From NCBI GenBank assembly GCA_029266735.1, contig JAQSWG010000004.1:1-52169 (forward strand): DNA of 52,169 nucleotides, in the 5' to 3' direction. Positions 1 through 9,500 of the stretch are shown here, piece by piece. The notes beneath the pieces were generated by a model. The model saw only the letters and a program-made list of their open reading frames with translations. It did not search any database and was not told the DNA's origin. The stretch comes from Ornithinibacter sp. Lineage in GTDB: Bacteria; Actinomycetota; Actinomycetes; Actinomycetales; Dermatophilaceae. The stretch's first letter is position 1. Each line of letters begins with the position of its first letter. The translations under genes and the position numbers were made by a program.

Positions 1-46
1 GCACCATCTCCCGCTTCTCCTCAGCGGTGAACTTCGTCCTGCCCAT
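1..46 (-). CDS. Putative IS transposase, N-terminal edge fragment
   Basis: Reading leftwards from an ATG at 46, fifteen codons (MGRTKFTAEEKREMV) run off the window edge. The basic start followed by a TAEEKRE-type helix resembles the first residues of IS3-type OrfA helix-turn-helix proteins. An AGGAG ribosome site lies about nine bases upstream (complement of 56-60). No terminal inverted repeat can be proved; a candidate end with TGTCAG on the minus strand lies near 91. Only 15 residues are visible, so this is a suggestion. If right, an insertion sequence borders the copper cluster. Confidence 0.35.
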   Translation of the reverse strand, partial: MGRTKFTAEEKREMV

Positions 47-260
47 CGTCAAGCACTCCTGTCGAAGCGACTGACTCAACAAGAGACTGACACGTGGGGC
101 ATACCGCGCCATCGGCACCACCCCAGCCGGTGAGGGCGCGGGAGAATGCAGTCCTGGCGCTGGTGCCGAGGGCCACACGGATGCCGGCATCGCGGCTGTG
201 CTCCCGCCCGATTACCGGGCTCGATCCGAGGTATTACTCGACTGTAGCGGCACCATCGTC

Positions 261-274
261 ACCCGGCACCGGGT
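261..274. promoter_or_regulatory. Palindrome upstream of the copper storage gene
   Basis: ACCCGGCACCGGGT is a perfect 6-2-6 dyad about 30 bases before the ATG at 306. It could be an operator or a leader hairpin. Its ACCC/GGGT half sites recall the CsoR site at 3651-3669, but the spacing differs (N6 against N3), so shared control by CsoR is only a guess. Confidence 0.3.
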
Positions 275-305
275 CGGGGGGCGCCGCCGGGAGAGGACGG
301 CAGCC

Positions 306-713
306 ATGCAGACCGTTGACGCGATGCTCGAGTCACATCCGGAGCAGTCCGTGCACGTGGACCGGGAGAAGCTCGCCGCGTGCATCCGCGCGTGCTTCGA
401 GTGCGCCCAGGCGTGCACGTCGTGCGCTGATGCCTGTCTGAGCGAGGAGATGGTCGCCGAGCTCACCCGGTGCATCCGCACCGACCTCGCGTGTGCCGAC
501 ATCTGCGCAGCCACCGGTGCGGTGCTGTCCAGGAGCGCCGAGGGGGACGCCCGGATCCTTTCCGCCGTCCTCGAGGCGTGCGCGACGGCCTGCGGGGTCT
601 GTGCCGAGGAGTGTGAGCGCCACGCCGACATGCACGCGCACTGCCGGATCTGCGCCGAGGTCTGCCGGCGGTGTGAGCAGGCGTGCCGCGACCTGCTCGA
701 CACGCCCTCCTGA
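306..713 (+). CDS. Four-helix bundle copper storage protein (Csp-like, DUF326)
   Basis: This 135-residue protein has 18 cysteines, mostly in CxxxC or CxxC spacing (for example AACIRACFECAQACTSC and ICAEVCRRCEQAC). That is the pattern of the Csp family, whose four-helix bundle core binds many Cu(I) ions. No signal peptide or Tat motif is seen, so the cytosolic Csp3 type is likelier than an exported Csp1 type. I chose ATG 306 because homology-like sequence starts there; the open frame continues to 198 but reads as non-coding. The stop lies 20 bases from the copA stop, convergent with it. Its neighbours (CsoR, CopZ, CopA) support a role in buffering cytosolic copper. Metal specificity is inferred from the family. 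Confidence 0.85.
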   Translation: MQTVDAMLESHPEQSVHVDREKLAACIRACFECAQACTSCADACLSEEMVAELTRCIRTDLACADICAATGAVLSRSAEGDARILSAVLEACATACGVCAEECERHADMHAHCRICAEVCRRCEQACRDLLDTPS

Positions 714-733
714 ACGGAGCGCCTCGGGTCTTC

Positions 734-3025
734 TCAGCGGCTGGGGTCGAAGCGCCGAAGCCGCAGGCTGTTGGTCACGACGAAGACGGAGCTGAAGGCC
801 ATGGCAGCGCCCGCGATCAGCGGGTTCAGCAGCCCGAGGGCGGCGAGCGGAAGCGCCGCGACGTTGTAGGCGAACGCCCAGAACAGGTTCCCCTTGATCG
901 TTCCCAGCGTCGCCCGGGCGAGCCGGATGGCGTCCGGAGCCGCCCGCAGGTCACCACTCACCAGGGTGAGGTCGGACGCTTCGATGGCCACGTCGGTGCC
1001 GGTGCCCATCGCCAGACCGAGGTCCGCCTGGGCGAGCGCGGCGGCGTCGTTGACCCCGTCCCCGACCATCGCGACCGTGGAGCCGCCCTCCTGGAGGCGC
1101 CGGACGACGTCGACCTTGTCGGTCGGCATCACCTCCGCGATGACGTCCTCCAGTGGGATGCCGACCCGCTCGGCCACGGCGCGTGCCGCCCTGCCGTTGT
1201 CACCGGTGAGCAGGACAGGGCGCAGGCCCAGCCGACGAAGGTCGGCGATGGCGTCCGCGGAGCTCTCCTTGACCGCGTCGGCCACGACGACCACACCGCG
1301 GACCTCGCCGTCCCATGCGACCCAGACCGGCGTGAGCCCATCGGACTCCGCTGCCTCGGCCATCGCCTCGAGGTCGCCCGGAGCCGTGAGGGACCACTCG
1401 CCGATCAGCCATGAGCGGCGGCCGGCCAGCACGGCGTGGCCGTCGACGACGCCCGACACCCCGTGGCCGCCGTGGTTCCGGAACGACCCGACGGGAGCGA
1501 GTGTCACGCCGGTACTCCTGGCGTGACGGGCGACGGCCCGGCCGATCGGGTGCTCCGAGGCGTCCTCGAGGGAGCCGGCGAGCCGGAGCAGCTGCTCGGG
1601 CGTACCACTGGCGGCGAGATGGACGGTCTCCACCCCCATCTGGCCGGTCGTGACGGTGCCGGTCTTGTCGAGCACGACGGTGTCGACCCGTCGCGTGGAC
1701 TCGAGGATCTCCGGCCCCTTGATGAGGATGCCGAGCTGGGCGCCCCGGCCGGTGCCGACGAGAAGGGCCGTGGGCGTCGCGAGACCGAGGGCGCAGGGGC
1801 AGGCGATGATGAGCACCGCCACGGCGGCCGTGAAGGCGGCGGTGGCCGAGGCGCCGACGAGGAGCCACGCGGCGAGGGTGACAAGAGAGATGCCCAGAAC
1901 GACGGGGACGAAGACCGCCGAGACGCGGTCGGCGAGGCGCTGGACCTCAGCCTTGCCGCTCTGTGCCTCCTCGACGAGGCGCGCCATCTGCGCGAGCTGG
2001 GTGTCGGCGCCGACGCGGGTGGCCTCGACGACCAGCCGCCCCCCCACGTTCACCGTCGCGCCCACGACCACGTCGTCGGGACCCACCTCCACCGGCACCG
2101 ACTCCCCGGTGAGCATCGAGGCGTCCACCGCCGAGGTGCCGCTGACGACGGTGCCATCGGTGGCCACCTTCTCACCCGGGCGCACGACGAAGCGGTCCCC
2201 CACCTGGAGGCGGGCCACCGGCATCCGCGTCTCTGCGGGGCCGCCGGGACCGTCCCGCAGCACGGAGACCTCCTTGGCACCCATGTCGAGCAGGGCCCGC
2301 AGCGCCGCACCGGAGGCCCGCTTGGCGCGGGCCTCGAGGTAGCGCCCGGCGATGATGAACGTGGTCACCGCGGCGGCGACCTCGAGGTAGATCTGCGCCT
2401 CACCGTCGCCGGACCGGCTGGGCAACAGGTCGAACGGCATCCGCATGCCGGTCATCCCGGCGTCGGTGAACAACAGGGCCCACAGCGACCACAGGTATGC
2501 CGAGCCCACACCGACCGAGATGAGCGTGTCCATCGTGGCTGCGCGGTGCCGCAGGTTCGCCCACGCGGCTCGGTGGAAGGGCAGGGCGCCCCACACGACG
2601 ACGGGGGAGGCAAGGGTCAGGGAGACCCACTGCCAGTTGTCGAACTGCAGGGCCGGGACCATGGACATCAGGAGCACCGGCACCGTCAGCACAGTGGACA
2701 CGACGAGCCGCATCCGCCACGCGGCCTCCTGCTCGTCCTTCGCGGCCTGCCCGGCGTCCTCGACCGGGTGGTCCTCGGCGGGGGGCGCCGGGAGGGTCGC
2801 GGTGTACCCGGTGGCCCTGACGGTGGCTACGAGGTCCTCCGGGGCCACGTCGGGCGCGAAGGAGACCCGGGCCTTCTCGGTCGCGTAGTTGACGCTCGCG
2901 GACACTCCCGGCATCCGGTTGAGCTTCTTCTCGACGCGGGCGGCGCACGATGCGCACGTCATGCCCCCGATGTCGAGCTCGAGGCTCCGCTGCTCCAGCT
3001 GCGTGCCGTCAACACGGGCGGTCAT
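734..3025 (-). CDS. copA: Copper-exporting P1B-type ATPase CopA
   Basis: A 763-residue heavy-metal P-type ATPase that uses ATP to pump Cu(I) out across the cytoplasmic membrane. One N-terminal metal-binding domain carries GMTCASC (Cys24, Cys27). Membrane helices begin near residue 105. Actuator TGES is at 306-309, the transmembrane metal site CPC at 409-411, the phosphorylated Asp453 in DKTGT, the P1B-specific HP at 492-493, TGDN at 607-610 and GDGVND at 655-660. The last helix carries [18 protein letters not shown], matching the M-S-S signature of Cu(I) (P1B-1) pumps. The start has a good GGAGGAG site. It is the last gene of csoR-copZ-copA, with a 34-base gap after copZ. Normal length, no defect. 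Confidence 0.97.
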   Translation of the reverse strand: MTARVDGTQLEQRSLELDIGGMTCASCAARVEKKLNRMPGVSASVNYATEKARVSFAPDVAPEDLVATVRATGYTATLPAPPAEDHPVEDAGQAAKDEQEAAWRMRLVVSTVLTVPVLLMSMVPALQFDNWQWVSLTLASPVVVWGALPFHRAAWANLRHRAATMDTLISVGVGSAYLWSLWALLFTDAGMTGMRMPFDLLPSRSGDGEAQIYLEVAAAVTTFIIAGRYLEARAKRASGAALRALLDMGAKEVSVLRDGPGGPAETRMPVARLQVGDRFVVRPGEKVATDGTVVSGTSAVDASMLTGESVPVEVGPDDVVVGATVNVGGRLVVEATRVGADTQLAQMARLVEEAQSGKAEVQRLADRVSAVFVPVVLGISLVTLAAWLLVGASATAAFTAAVAVLIIACPCALGLATPTALLVGTGRGAQLGILIKGPEILESTRRVDTVVLDKTGTVTTGQMGVETVHLAASGTPEQLLRLAGSLEDASEHPIGRAVARHARSTGVTLAPVGSFRNHGGHGVSGVVDGHAVLAGRRSWLIGEWSLTAPGDLEAMAEAAESDGLTPVWVAWDGEVRGVVVVADAVKESSADAIADLRRLGLRPVLLTGDNGRAARAVAERVGIPLEDVIAEVMPTDKVDVVRRLQEGGSTVAMVGDGVNDAAALAQADLGLAMGTGTDVAIEASDLTLVSGDLRAAPDAIRLARATLGTIKGNLFWAFAYNVAALPLAALGLLNPLIAGAAMAFSSVFVVTNSLRLRRFDPSR

Positions 3026-3059
3026 GACGCCAGCTCCTCCGGTGGTCGTCCAGCGATGG

Positions 3060-3281
3060 TCAGCGGGAGGCGAGGTGGTAGTCGCCGGCCTCGTCGAGAG
3101 CTGCCGCGACCGCCGTCTCGCTGAGGGGGGTGTCGCTGTCGACGGTCAGCTGGGAGGTGCCGCCGGCGACGAGGTTGACGGCCACGTCGGTCACCCCCGG
3201 TATCCCTCGGATCTCGCTGCTGATCGCCTGCACGCAGTGCTCGCAGGTGAGGCCGGTGACGGGGTAGGTCTGGGTGTTCAT
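3060..3281 (-). CDS. copZ: Copper chaperone CopZ (HMA domain)
   Basis: A 73-residue single heavy-metal-associated domain with the metal-binding GLTCEHC motif near the N-terminus (Cys13 and Cys16). It folds as a ferredoxin-like beta-alpha-beta-beta-alpha-beta unit in this family and passes Cu(I) to the CopA N-terminal domain. Ribosome site AGGAG precedes the ATG by seven bases. It sits between csoR (27-base gap) and copA and is read with them. Length is normal for a stand-alone CopZ. Confidence 0.93.
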   Translation of the reverse strand: MNTQTYPVTGLTCEHCVQAISSEIRGIPGVTDVAVNLVAGGTSQLTVDSDTPLSETAVAAALDEAGDYHLASR

Positions 3282-3308
3282 GGTCGGTTCTCCTGGGTGG
3301 TGACGGGG

Positions 3309-3626
3309 TCAGGACCGGACGAGCCGGGCGATGGCGGCGGAGGCTTCGGTGACCTTCGCGTCGAGATGCACGGGGTCGCCTGCGGCGTCCGCCACGCAGT
3401 GGCGCAGGTGGTCGTCGAGCAACCCGAGCGCGACGGCCTCCAACGCCTTGGTCGCCGCGGAGACCTGGGTGAGGATGTCGATGCAGTACGCCTCCGACTC
3501 GACCATCCGCTGCAGCCCCCGGACCTGCCCCTCGATGCGGCGCAGCCGCTTCAGCTGCGCGTCCTTGGCGTCGATGTAGCCGGGCACCCGCGAGCCGTTG
3601 GCGTCGTGCACGTCGTGTTCGGTCAT
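3309..3626 (-). CDS. csoR: Copper-sensing repressor CsoR
   Basis: A 105-residue all-helical DUF156 repressor. The Cu(I) ligand set is complete and correctly spaced: Cys48 (EAYC), His73 and Cys77 (DDHLRHC). The 25 and 4 residue spacing equals that of the founding M. tuberculosis CsoR, and separates it from RcnR or FrmR relatives. Cu(I) binding releases DNA and turns the operon on. The open frame extends upstream to 4037, but ATG 3626 follows a strong AGGAAGGAG site and begins the conserved region. It is first in csoR-copZ-copA, and its operator lies 25-43 bases upstream, so it should repress itself. Confidence 0.94.
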   Translation of the reverse strand: MTEHDVHDANGSRVPGYIDAKDAQLKRLRRIEGQVRGLQRMVESEAYCIDILTQVSAATKALEAVALGLLDDHLRHCVADAAGDPVHLDAKVTEASAAIARLVRS

Positions 3627-3650
3627 GGTGTCTCCTTCCTGGTGCACGAG

Positions 3651-3669
3651 TATACCCCCAGGGTGTATA
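3651..3669. promoter_or_regulatory. CsoR operator
   Basis: TATACCCCCAGGGTGTATA is a near-perfect inverted repeat centred on A3660. It has the GC-rich core with flanking TATA arms described for actinobacterial CsoR operators. It lies in the divergent gap between csoR and the phosphatase fusion gene, so it could affect both. Confidence 0.85.
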
Positions 3670-3756
3670 GCGCACGACCCGGTTGCCACCGAGGCGCCGG
3701 CCGGGCCCCACGTCACCCTGAAGGGGTGTGGCGTCCATGACCTCGTGCAGGGGACC

Positions 3757-6315
3757 ATGGCGCGCATGAGCACGCGTGCGGCCAGCGGCCGACCCCTTGG
3801 CGTCACCGTCGTCGTCGCGCTCACTGCGGTGGTCGCCGTGCTCGACGTCGCCGCCGGCACCGTGGTCCTCATCGACGCCGCAGAGGGGTCCTCCGTACAG
3901 GGCCTCTCTCCGCAGGAGTCCACGACCGTGACCCGCCTCCTCGGTGCGGCCCTCCTTGCCCTGGGTGTCCTCCACGCGATCATCGCGGTCCAGCTGGCGC
4001 GGCGACGCAACGGCGCCCGGTTCGTGCTCACCCTCATGCTCGTGGCGCAGCAGGTCCCGGCGTTGGTCCTCGGCGACGACGGTCCGCGAAGGACCGCGAG
4101 CTACGTCGGCCTCGCCTTCGCCGTCGTGCTGACCTTCCTCGTCTGGAACAGGTCGTCGTCGGCGTGGTTCGACGAGGGGCGCGAGCGAGCGCTCGCCGGA
4201 ACGCTGGACGCCACCGACGCGTCGTCCCTCGAACCGTCGGGCGCTCGCGTCGTCGACTTCCTTCTCCGCCTCGTGGTCCTCGCGGGCACGGTCTTCCTGA
4301 CCCCGGGGATCTCGACGAGTGCCCCTGGTGCGCTCCTCGTCGCCGTCCTGATGATCTCGCTCGCCGGGTGGCTCCTCCAGCCTTTGTTCCTGCGGGTGGC
4401 GCTGCTCTTCGGCTGGATCGGGGCGGTGCTGCTGGCTCTCTTCGCGAACGCCGCGGTGCTCGGCGTGGGTCTGTACCTGGCTCCCGGGGTCGTCGTCTCC
4501 TCGGTGCTCACCGTCGTGGCTGCGGCGTGGGTCTACGCACTGGTGATGACGCTCATCACCTGGGCCTTCAGCATCAACGGGCGCGACTACCTCACGGTGC
4601 ACGCGATGCGCATGGGCGCCAAGGGGGAGCACGTGGCGCACTCGGACGTGCCGGGGGTGGTCTTCGTCCAGCTCGACGGGGTTCCGGCACCATTGCTCGA
4701 GAACGAGATCCGGGCGGGCAACATCCCCACCATCAGCCGGTGGATCAGGTCCGGCTCCCACACCTGGCGGGAGTGGACGGCACGCGTTCCGTCCACCACC
4801 CCGGTGAGCCAGGCCGGGCTGCTCCACGGCAGCAACGACGGCATCCCCGCCTTCCGGTGGTTCGACCGGGAGCTCGGGCGGCTCGTGGTGGCCAACAAGC
4901 CCGAGGACGCCGCCCTCATCGAGTCGCGCATCAGCACGGGGCGCGGGCTCCTCGTCGACCAGGGCGTCAGCATCTCGAACCTGTTCTCGGGGGACGCGCC
5001 CACGTCCCTGCTGACGATGAGCGGGCTGAAGGAGGGCCGGCGGGGTCTCGGCCCCTCGCAGTCGTATGCCGCCTTCTTCACCCACCCGGCCGGCATCCTG
5101 CGGGCGGTCATCCTCACTCTCGGCGAGATGGCCAAGGAGGTCTTCCAGGCCCGCCGCCAGGCCCGGCGGGGCGTCGAGCCGCGAATCCACCGAGGTGGGT
5201 CGTACGTCGCGCTCCGGGCCGTCACGAACGTGTTCCTGCGGGACCTCAACGTGGCGCTCGTCGTCGAGGCGATGATGCGCGGCGCCAAGTCCGTATACGT
5301 GGACTTCGTCGACTACGACGAGATCGCCCACCACGCGGGCGTCACGCGCGCGGAGTCGCTGGCCGCGCTCTACGGACTCGACGACGTCGTCCGGAGCATC
5401 GAGCAGGTCGTCAACGCCGGCATCACGCCTCGGCCCTACCACGTCGTCCTCGTCTCCGACCACGGGCAGAGCCAGGGTGCGACCTTCCGGCAGCGCTACG
5501 GTCACTCCCTCGAGGAGTACCTCACCGAGCAGATGGCCGGGCCGGCGACGCTCACCGCGGCGACGGGTGAGGTCGAGGCGTGGGGCCCGGTGAACCTGTT
5601 GCTGGGCCAGCTGTCCCGGCAGGCCTCGGTGTCCGGTCGGATCACCCGTCGGGCGATCGCCGACCGTGACCCGGAGGCTCCGGTGGGCCCCTCCGGCGTC
5701 GTCCAGGACACCACCGGGCCCAGCGAGGAGCCGGCCGAGCTCACCGTGGTGGGGTCCGGCAACCTCGGTGGCGTGTGGTTCAGCCGCCACGCCGAACGAC
5801 TCTCCGCCGTGGACATCGAGCAGCTGCATCCCGGCCTCCTCGCGGCGTTGGCCGCCCACCCCGGCGTCGGCTTCCTCGTCGTCATGACGGATGCCGGGCC
5901 GGTGGCCCTCGGCAGGGACGGCACCCACCAGCTCACGACCGGGGAGGTCGTGGGCGTGGATCCACTCGGGCCGTTCGGCCCGGACGCGCCGTCCGACTTC
6001 CTGCGAGCGGCGTCGTTCGTCAACGCGCCCGACATCTACCTCAACTCGCTGTATGACCCGGTGCTCGACGAGGTCGCGGCGTTCGAGGAGCTCGTGGGCT
6101 GCCACGGCGGCATGGGCGGGTGGCAGACCCGACCGCTGCTCGTGTACCCGGCGGACTGGCCGGTCGACGAGGAGCTCCTCGACGACCGTGGTCGCCTCCG
6201 CGGAGCGGACAGCGTCCATGCGCAGCTCGTGCGCTGGCTGGAACGGCTGGGCCATCGCCGCGAGCTCGGTGACGAGACCGTCGACCCGACCCCGGCACGA
6301 TCCCTCCCGGTGTAG
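3757..6315 (+). CDS. Membrane alkaline-phosphatase-superfamily protein with phage-holin-4-like domain
   Basis: About 852 residues. The first 110 or so hold membrane helices; a second hydrophobic block near 165-285 resembles the Phage_holin_4_2 family (PF04020), which is common in non-phage bacterial proteins. From about 300 on it is a type I phosphodiesterase/alkaline phosphatase fold: VQLDG (metal Asp, ~306), PSTTPVSQ (Thr/Ser nucleophile region, ~346), DYDEIAHH (~520), VSDHGQ (~567) and GCHGGMGGW (~783) give the expected two-metal ligand set. So the enzyme is probably active; the substrate (a phosphodiester, lipid head group or polymer) is unknown. ATG 3757 follows AGGGG; 3766 is an alternative. 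The longer open frame to 3598 overlaps csoR and is rejected. Convergent with the next gene. Confidence 0.8.
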   Translation: MARMSTRAASGRPLGVTVVVALTAVVAVLDVAAGTVVLIDAAEGSSVQGLSPQESTTVTRLLGAALLALGVLHAIIAVQLARRRNGARFVLTLMLVAQQVPALVLGDDGPRRTASYVGLAFAVVLTFLVWNRSSSAWFDEGRERALAGTLDATDASSLEPSGARVVDFLLRLVVLAGTVFLTPGISTSAPGALLVAVLMISLAGWLLQPLFLRVALLFGWIGAVLLALFANAAVLGVGLYLAPGVVVSSVLTVVAAAWVYALVMTLITWAFSINGRDYLTVHAMRMGAKGEHVAHSDVPGVVFVQLDGVPAPLLENEIRAGNIPTISRWIRSGSHTWREWTARVPSTTPVSQAGLLHGSNDGIPAFRWFDRELGRLVVANKPEDAALIESRISTGRGLLVDQGVSISNLFSGDAPTSLLTMSGLKEGRRGLGPSQSYAAFFTHPAGILRAVILTLGEMAKEVFQARRQARRGVEPRIHRGGSYVALRAVTNVFLRDLNVALVVEAMMRGAKSVYVDFVDYDEIAHHAGVTRAESLAALYGLDDVVRSIEQVVNAGITPRPYHVVLVSDHGQSQGATFRQRYGHSLEEYLTEQMAGPATLTAATGEVEAWGPVNLLLGQLSRQASVSGRITRRAIADRDPEAPVGPSGVVQDTTGPSEEPAELTVVGSGNLGGVWFSRHAERLSAVDIEQLHPGLLAALAAHPGVGFLVVMTDAGPVALGRDGTHQLTTGEVVGVDPLGPFGPDAPSDFLRAASFVNAPDIYLNSLYDPVLDEVAAFEELVGCHGGMGGWQTRPLLVYPADWPVDEELLDDRGRLRGADSVHAQLVRWLERLGHRRELGDETVDPTPARSLPV

Positions 6316-6331
6316 GGCGCGACCACACCGT

Positions 6332-6371
6332 GGTGTCGTGCGCGCCGACCAGGTGTCGTAGGCGCCGATCA
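6332..6371. repeat. Two tandem 20-bp copies in the gap between convergent genes
   Basis: Consecutive 20-base units, GGTGTCGTGCGCGCCGACCA and GGTGTCGTAGGCGCCGATCA, match at 17 of 20 positions; a weaker third copy may precede them at 6309. They lie in the 205-base space between two stop codons (6315 and 6521). A short stem ACCAC/GTGGT overlaps the start. Nothing else recognisable is in this gap. Confidence 0.55.
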
Positions 6372-6520
6372 CGCCGAGCGCGACCTCCACGCCCCAATGG
6401 AGTCGGCCGGGGCGGGCGGGGTCCTGCACGCCCACCCATGCCACGGCGCATGGGACCGACGTCACCGGTGGCGCCGTTTGATGGCGACTCCTGCGGGAGC
6501 GCCGTGGCGGAGCCCGTCGG

Positions 6521-9500
6521 TCAGGCCGGCACGGGCTCGGGGCTGCCGACGTGCTCGGTCGTGACGGCGCTCGCGCACAGGCCGAGGAACGCCCCGAGCG
6601 CGATGAGCTCGTCCGGCGTGCGCGGGGCGAACTCGGTGAGCACCGCCGAGCGGACGAGGAACGCGCAGTGCTGCCCGCGCGATACCGCCACGTTGAGGCG
6701 ATGCCGGTCGAGGAGGAACCCCATGCCACGGGAGACGTCCGCGGGTGCGGATGCAGCCATCGACAGGATCGCCACCGGCGCCTCCTGGCCCTGGAACTTG
6801 TCGACGGTCCCCACGGCCACCCCGGTCAGGCCCGCGTCGTCGAGGCACCGGCGGAGCGTGCCGACCTGGGCGTTGTAGGGGGTGATGACGAGGACGTCGG
6901 TCTGGCCGAGTGGTCGAGGACCCACCGCCCTGCCGACGTCGTCCCGTTCCGACGGGTCATCCCACGTCCGGCCGAGCACGTCGTGGATCACGTCGAGCAC
7001 GGCCTCCGCCTCCTCCGGCGACCACGTGGAGTTCTCGCGATGCTCGACGAGCCGCACGTGCAACCCCGGATCGACGCCGTCGAGGCGCCGGAGTGAGGTC
7101 ACCGCCTCCTCGGACCGCAGCTGGCCGGCATACGACAGGCGCGACACGGGTGTGGTGAGCGCGGGGTGCATCCGCCAGGTCGTCTCGAGGAAGTACCCGA
7201 GCTCGGCCGGAAGCACCGGGTCGTCCCCGATGAGCCAGCCCAGGGCGGACGCGTCGACCGGGTCGGGGTGGGTGCCCTGGGACACCTGCGGAAGCTGCTG
7301 GGGGTCCCCGAGCAGGAGCAGTCGGGCACCGGCGACCGAACAGGCCAGCGTCTTGGCGAGCGAGAACTGTCCTGCCTCGTCGACGACGACGAGATCCAGC
7401 TGTCCGCGCTCGACGCGCTGGGTGTTGGTGAGGTCCCAGGCCGTGCCGCCGACGACGTACCCGTGGCCCGCGTCGCGGTGGCCGGCGGCGAAGGCGGCGA
7501 GGTCGTCGGCGTGGCGCAGCGACGTCCAGCAGGGGTCGACCGTGTCCTTGGTCGCCTTCCCCACCAGCTCGGGCGGTACTCCCGCTGCCACGACGGCCCG
7601 CAGGACGTTCTCGACCGCCTTGTGCCCCTGCGAGGTCACTCCGACACGCCACCCGTGATCGAGGACCAGGCGGGCGATGACGCGGGAGCCGACGTAGGTC
7701 TTCCCGGTCCCGGGTGGGCCCTGGACGGCGAGGTAGGAGTCGTCGCTCTCGAGGAGGGCGGTCGTGATCGCGTCGATGTGCCGGGTGGGCCCGGTTCCCA
7801 CGACCGGGAGGGGGGCGCCGGTGCGCAGCCGCGGCGGGCGGCGGAGCAGGAGCTCGATCCCGGAGGTCCTGGGCAGGACGTGACCGCCGTCCACCACCTG
7901 CTGTGCCACCTCGGCCAGGGCGTTGTCGATCGGTCGGGTGCTGAGGACCCGGGACGGCACGAGGGCGGCGGGCAGGTCGAGGTGCCCGCCGCCGTCCTTC
8001 GGCTGCAGCTCCTCCACGAGCAGGCTCTGGTGGAGGCGGCCGTTCGGCGAGAGCCGGTCGGTGACCTCGACGATGGACACCGTTGCCGAGGACCTGGCAT
8101 TGCAGTGCCCGGGCAGCGTCGTGACGCCGAGCGGCGGCGGGTCGCAGTAGACGACGCTCACCTCGTCGCCTGGCCCGGCCGGGACGCCGCGCATCGGCTC
8201 GCCGTGCAGCCTCAGGGTGCGACGCGGCCGCTGGCGCGGCGTGTCCTTGTGCCAGTCCTCCACGACCTCCCCGGACTCGACGAGGAAGACGCCCTCCGCC
8301 GACCGCCAGCTCCCGACCGGTGTCCGGAGCCGCTCGAAGTGGGCCTGCCACACCGGCTTGTCCTCTCGGGCGTGGAACAGCACGGAGGATGCGACGAGGG
8401 CCACAGCCTGCTGCTCGGCCGTGCGCTGGTGCGGCCTGACACCCCTGAGGCGCTCGCGCAGGAGGGACTCCAGACGCATGAGCGCGAGCCGCTGGTCAGA
8501 GGGCGTCTGGGCGGGCAGCGCCTCCACCGACGCCGGCGTCAGGGCGTCGGCAGCGATGGGCCGCGCCGCCGCACCCTGCTCGAGCAACCACTCGCGGAGC
8601 CGCCATGTCGAGATGCAGTCGTCGCGGTTGTAGGCGGCGATCTCGGCGAGCAGTTGCGCCGCATCGTCGGCCCGTTCGGCGACGCGGGCCGCCATGAACT
8701 GGTGGTAGACGACGATCGAGTCGGCGGCGTTGGTCACGGCAGCGTCGCGAGCCGCCATGTACAGGGGCTCCAGCTTCTTGATCGAGTAGGAGCGCTGGGA
8801 GACCCGGACCGCGGATCGGACGACCGCGTAGAGGTCGACGAACACCCCGTCCCGCAGCAGCTGGTCCACCTCGTCCTCGCAGACGCCGTGGCGTGCGGCC
8901 AGCCGGAGGACTGCAGACGTCTCGTAGGGCGCGTAGTGGTAGACGTGCAGATCGGGCCAGCGCCGTCGCCGAGCCTCGAGCCAGGCGACGAAGTCGACAA
9001 GCGCCTGGCGCTCCTCGTCACGGCCATGCGCCCAGAAGGTGCGGAACACCGGCTCCCCGGTGTCGACCTCGACGATGCCGAAGAGGTATTCCAGGCCCCA
9101 GGTGCTCGAGCCGCGCTCGTGCCACAGGGGGTCGCCCTCGAAGTCGAAGAAGACGTCACCGGCGCTCCTCCGCGGAAGCCGGAGGAGAGGGTCGGCGTCG
9201 ACGACCTCGGACCGCACGACACCGTCCGCCTCCTGCTCGAGCTGGAGGCGCGCCTGCTCCCGCAGGCGGGTGAGGGTCGCCTCGCGCACGTCGGGCACCG
9301 GGTCGGTGCGCAGGGCGAGCTGCTCCACCGTCCCGACGCCCACGTCGAGCAGCCGGCGGCGCGTCGGCCCACGCATCCCGGCGACGAGGAGGAGGTCGCC
9401 GGCGGCCTCGACCTCGGGCTCGCACGCCTCACACCGCCCGCAGGCCAGCCAGCGGGGGTCGCCCCACGTCGCCGCTTCCACGGACCGTCCGTGGTCGGCG

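Noticed and set aside
47-305. Plus-strand frames at 94 and 198 as genes
   Set aside because: They are out of frame or upstream extensions of the Csp gene, without a ribosome site or domain.
3598-3756. N-terminal extension of the phosphatase fusion
   Set aside because: It would read through the csoR start and CsoR operator, and the residues are Cys/Pro-rich with no helix; internal ATG 3757 has a ribosome site.
3757-6315. Prophage, suggested by the holin-like domain
   Set aside because: The holin-4 domain is common in bacterial membrane proteins, and there is no integrase, terminase, capsid or lysin nearby.
3022-6729. Minus-strand open frame of 1,235 codons
   Set aside because: Opposite the phosphatase fusion; composition is Arg/Gly/His-rich with no recognisable domain. 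It exists because stop codons are rare at this GC content.
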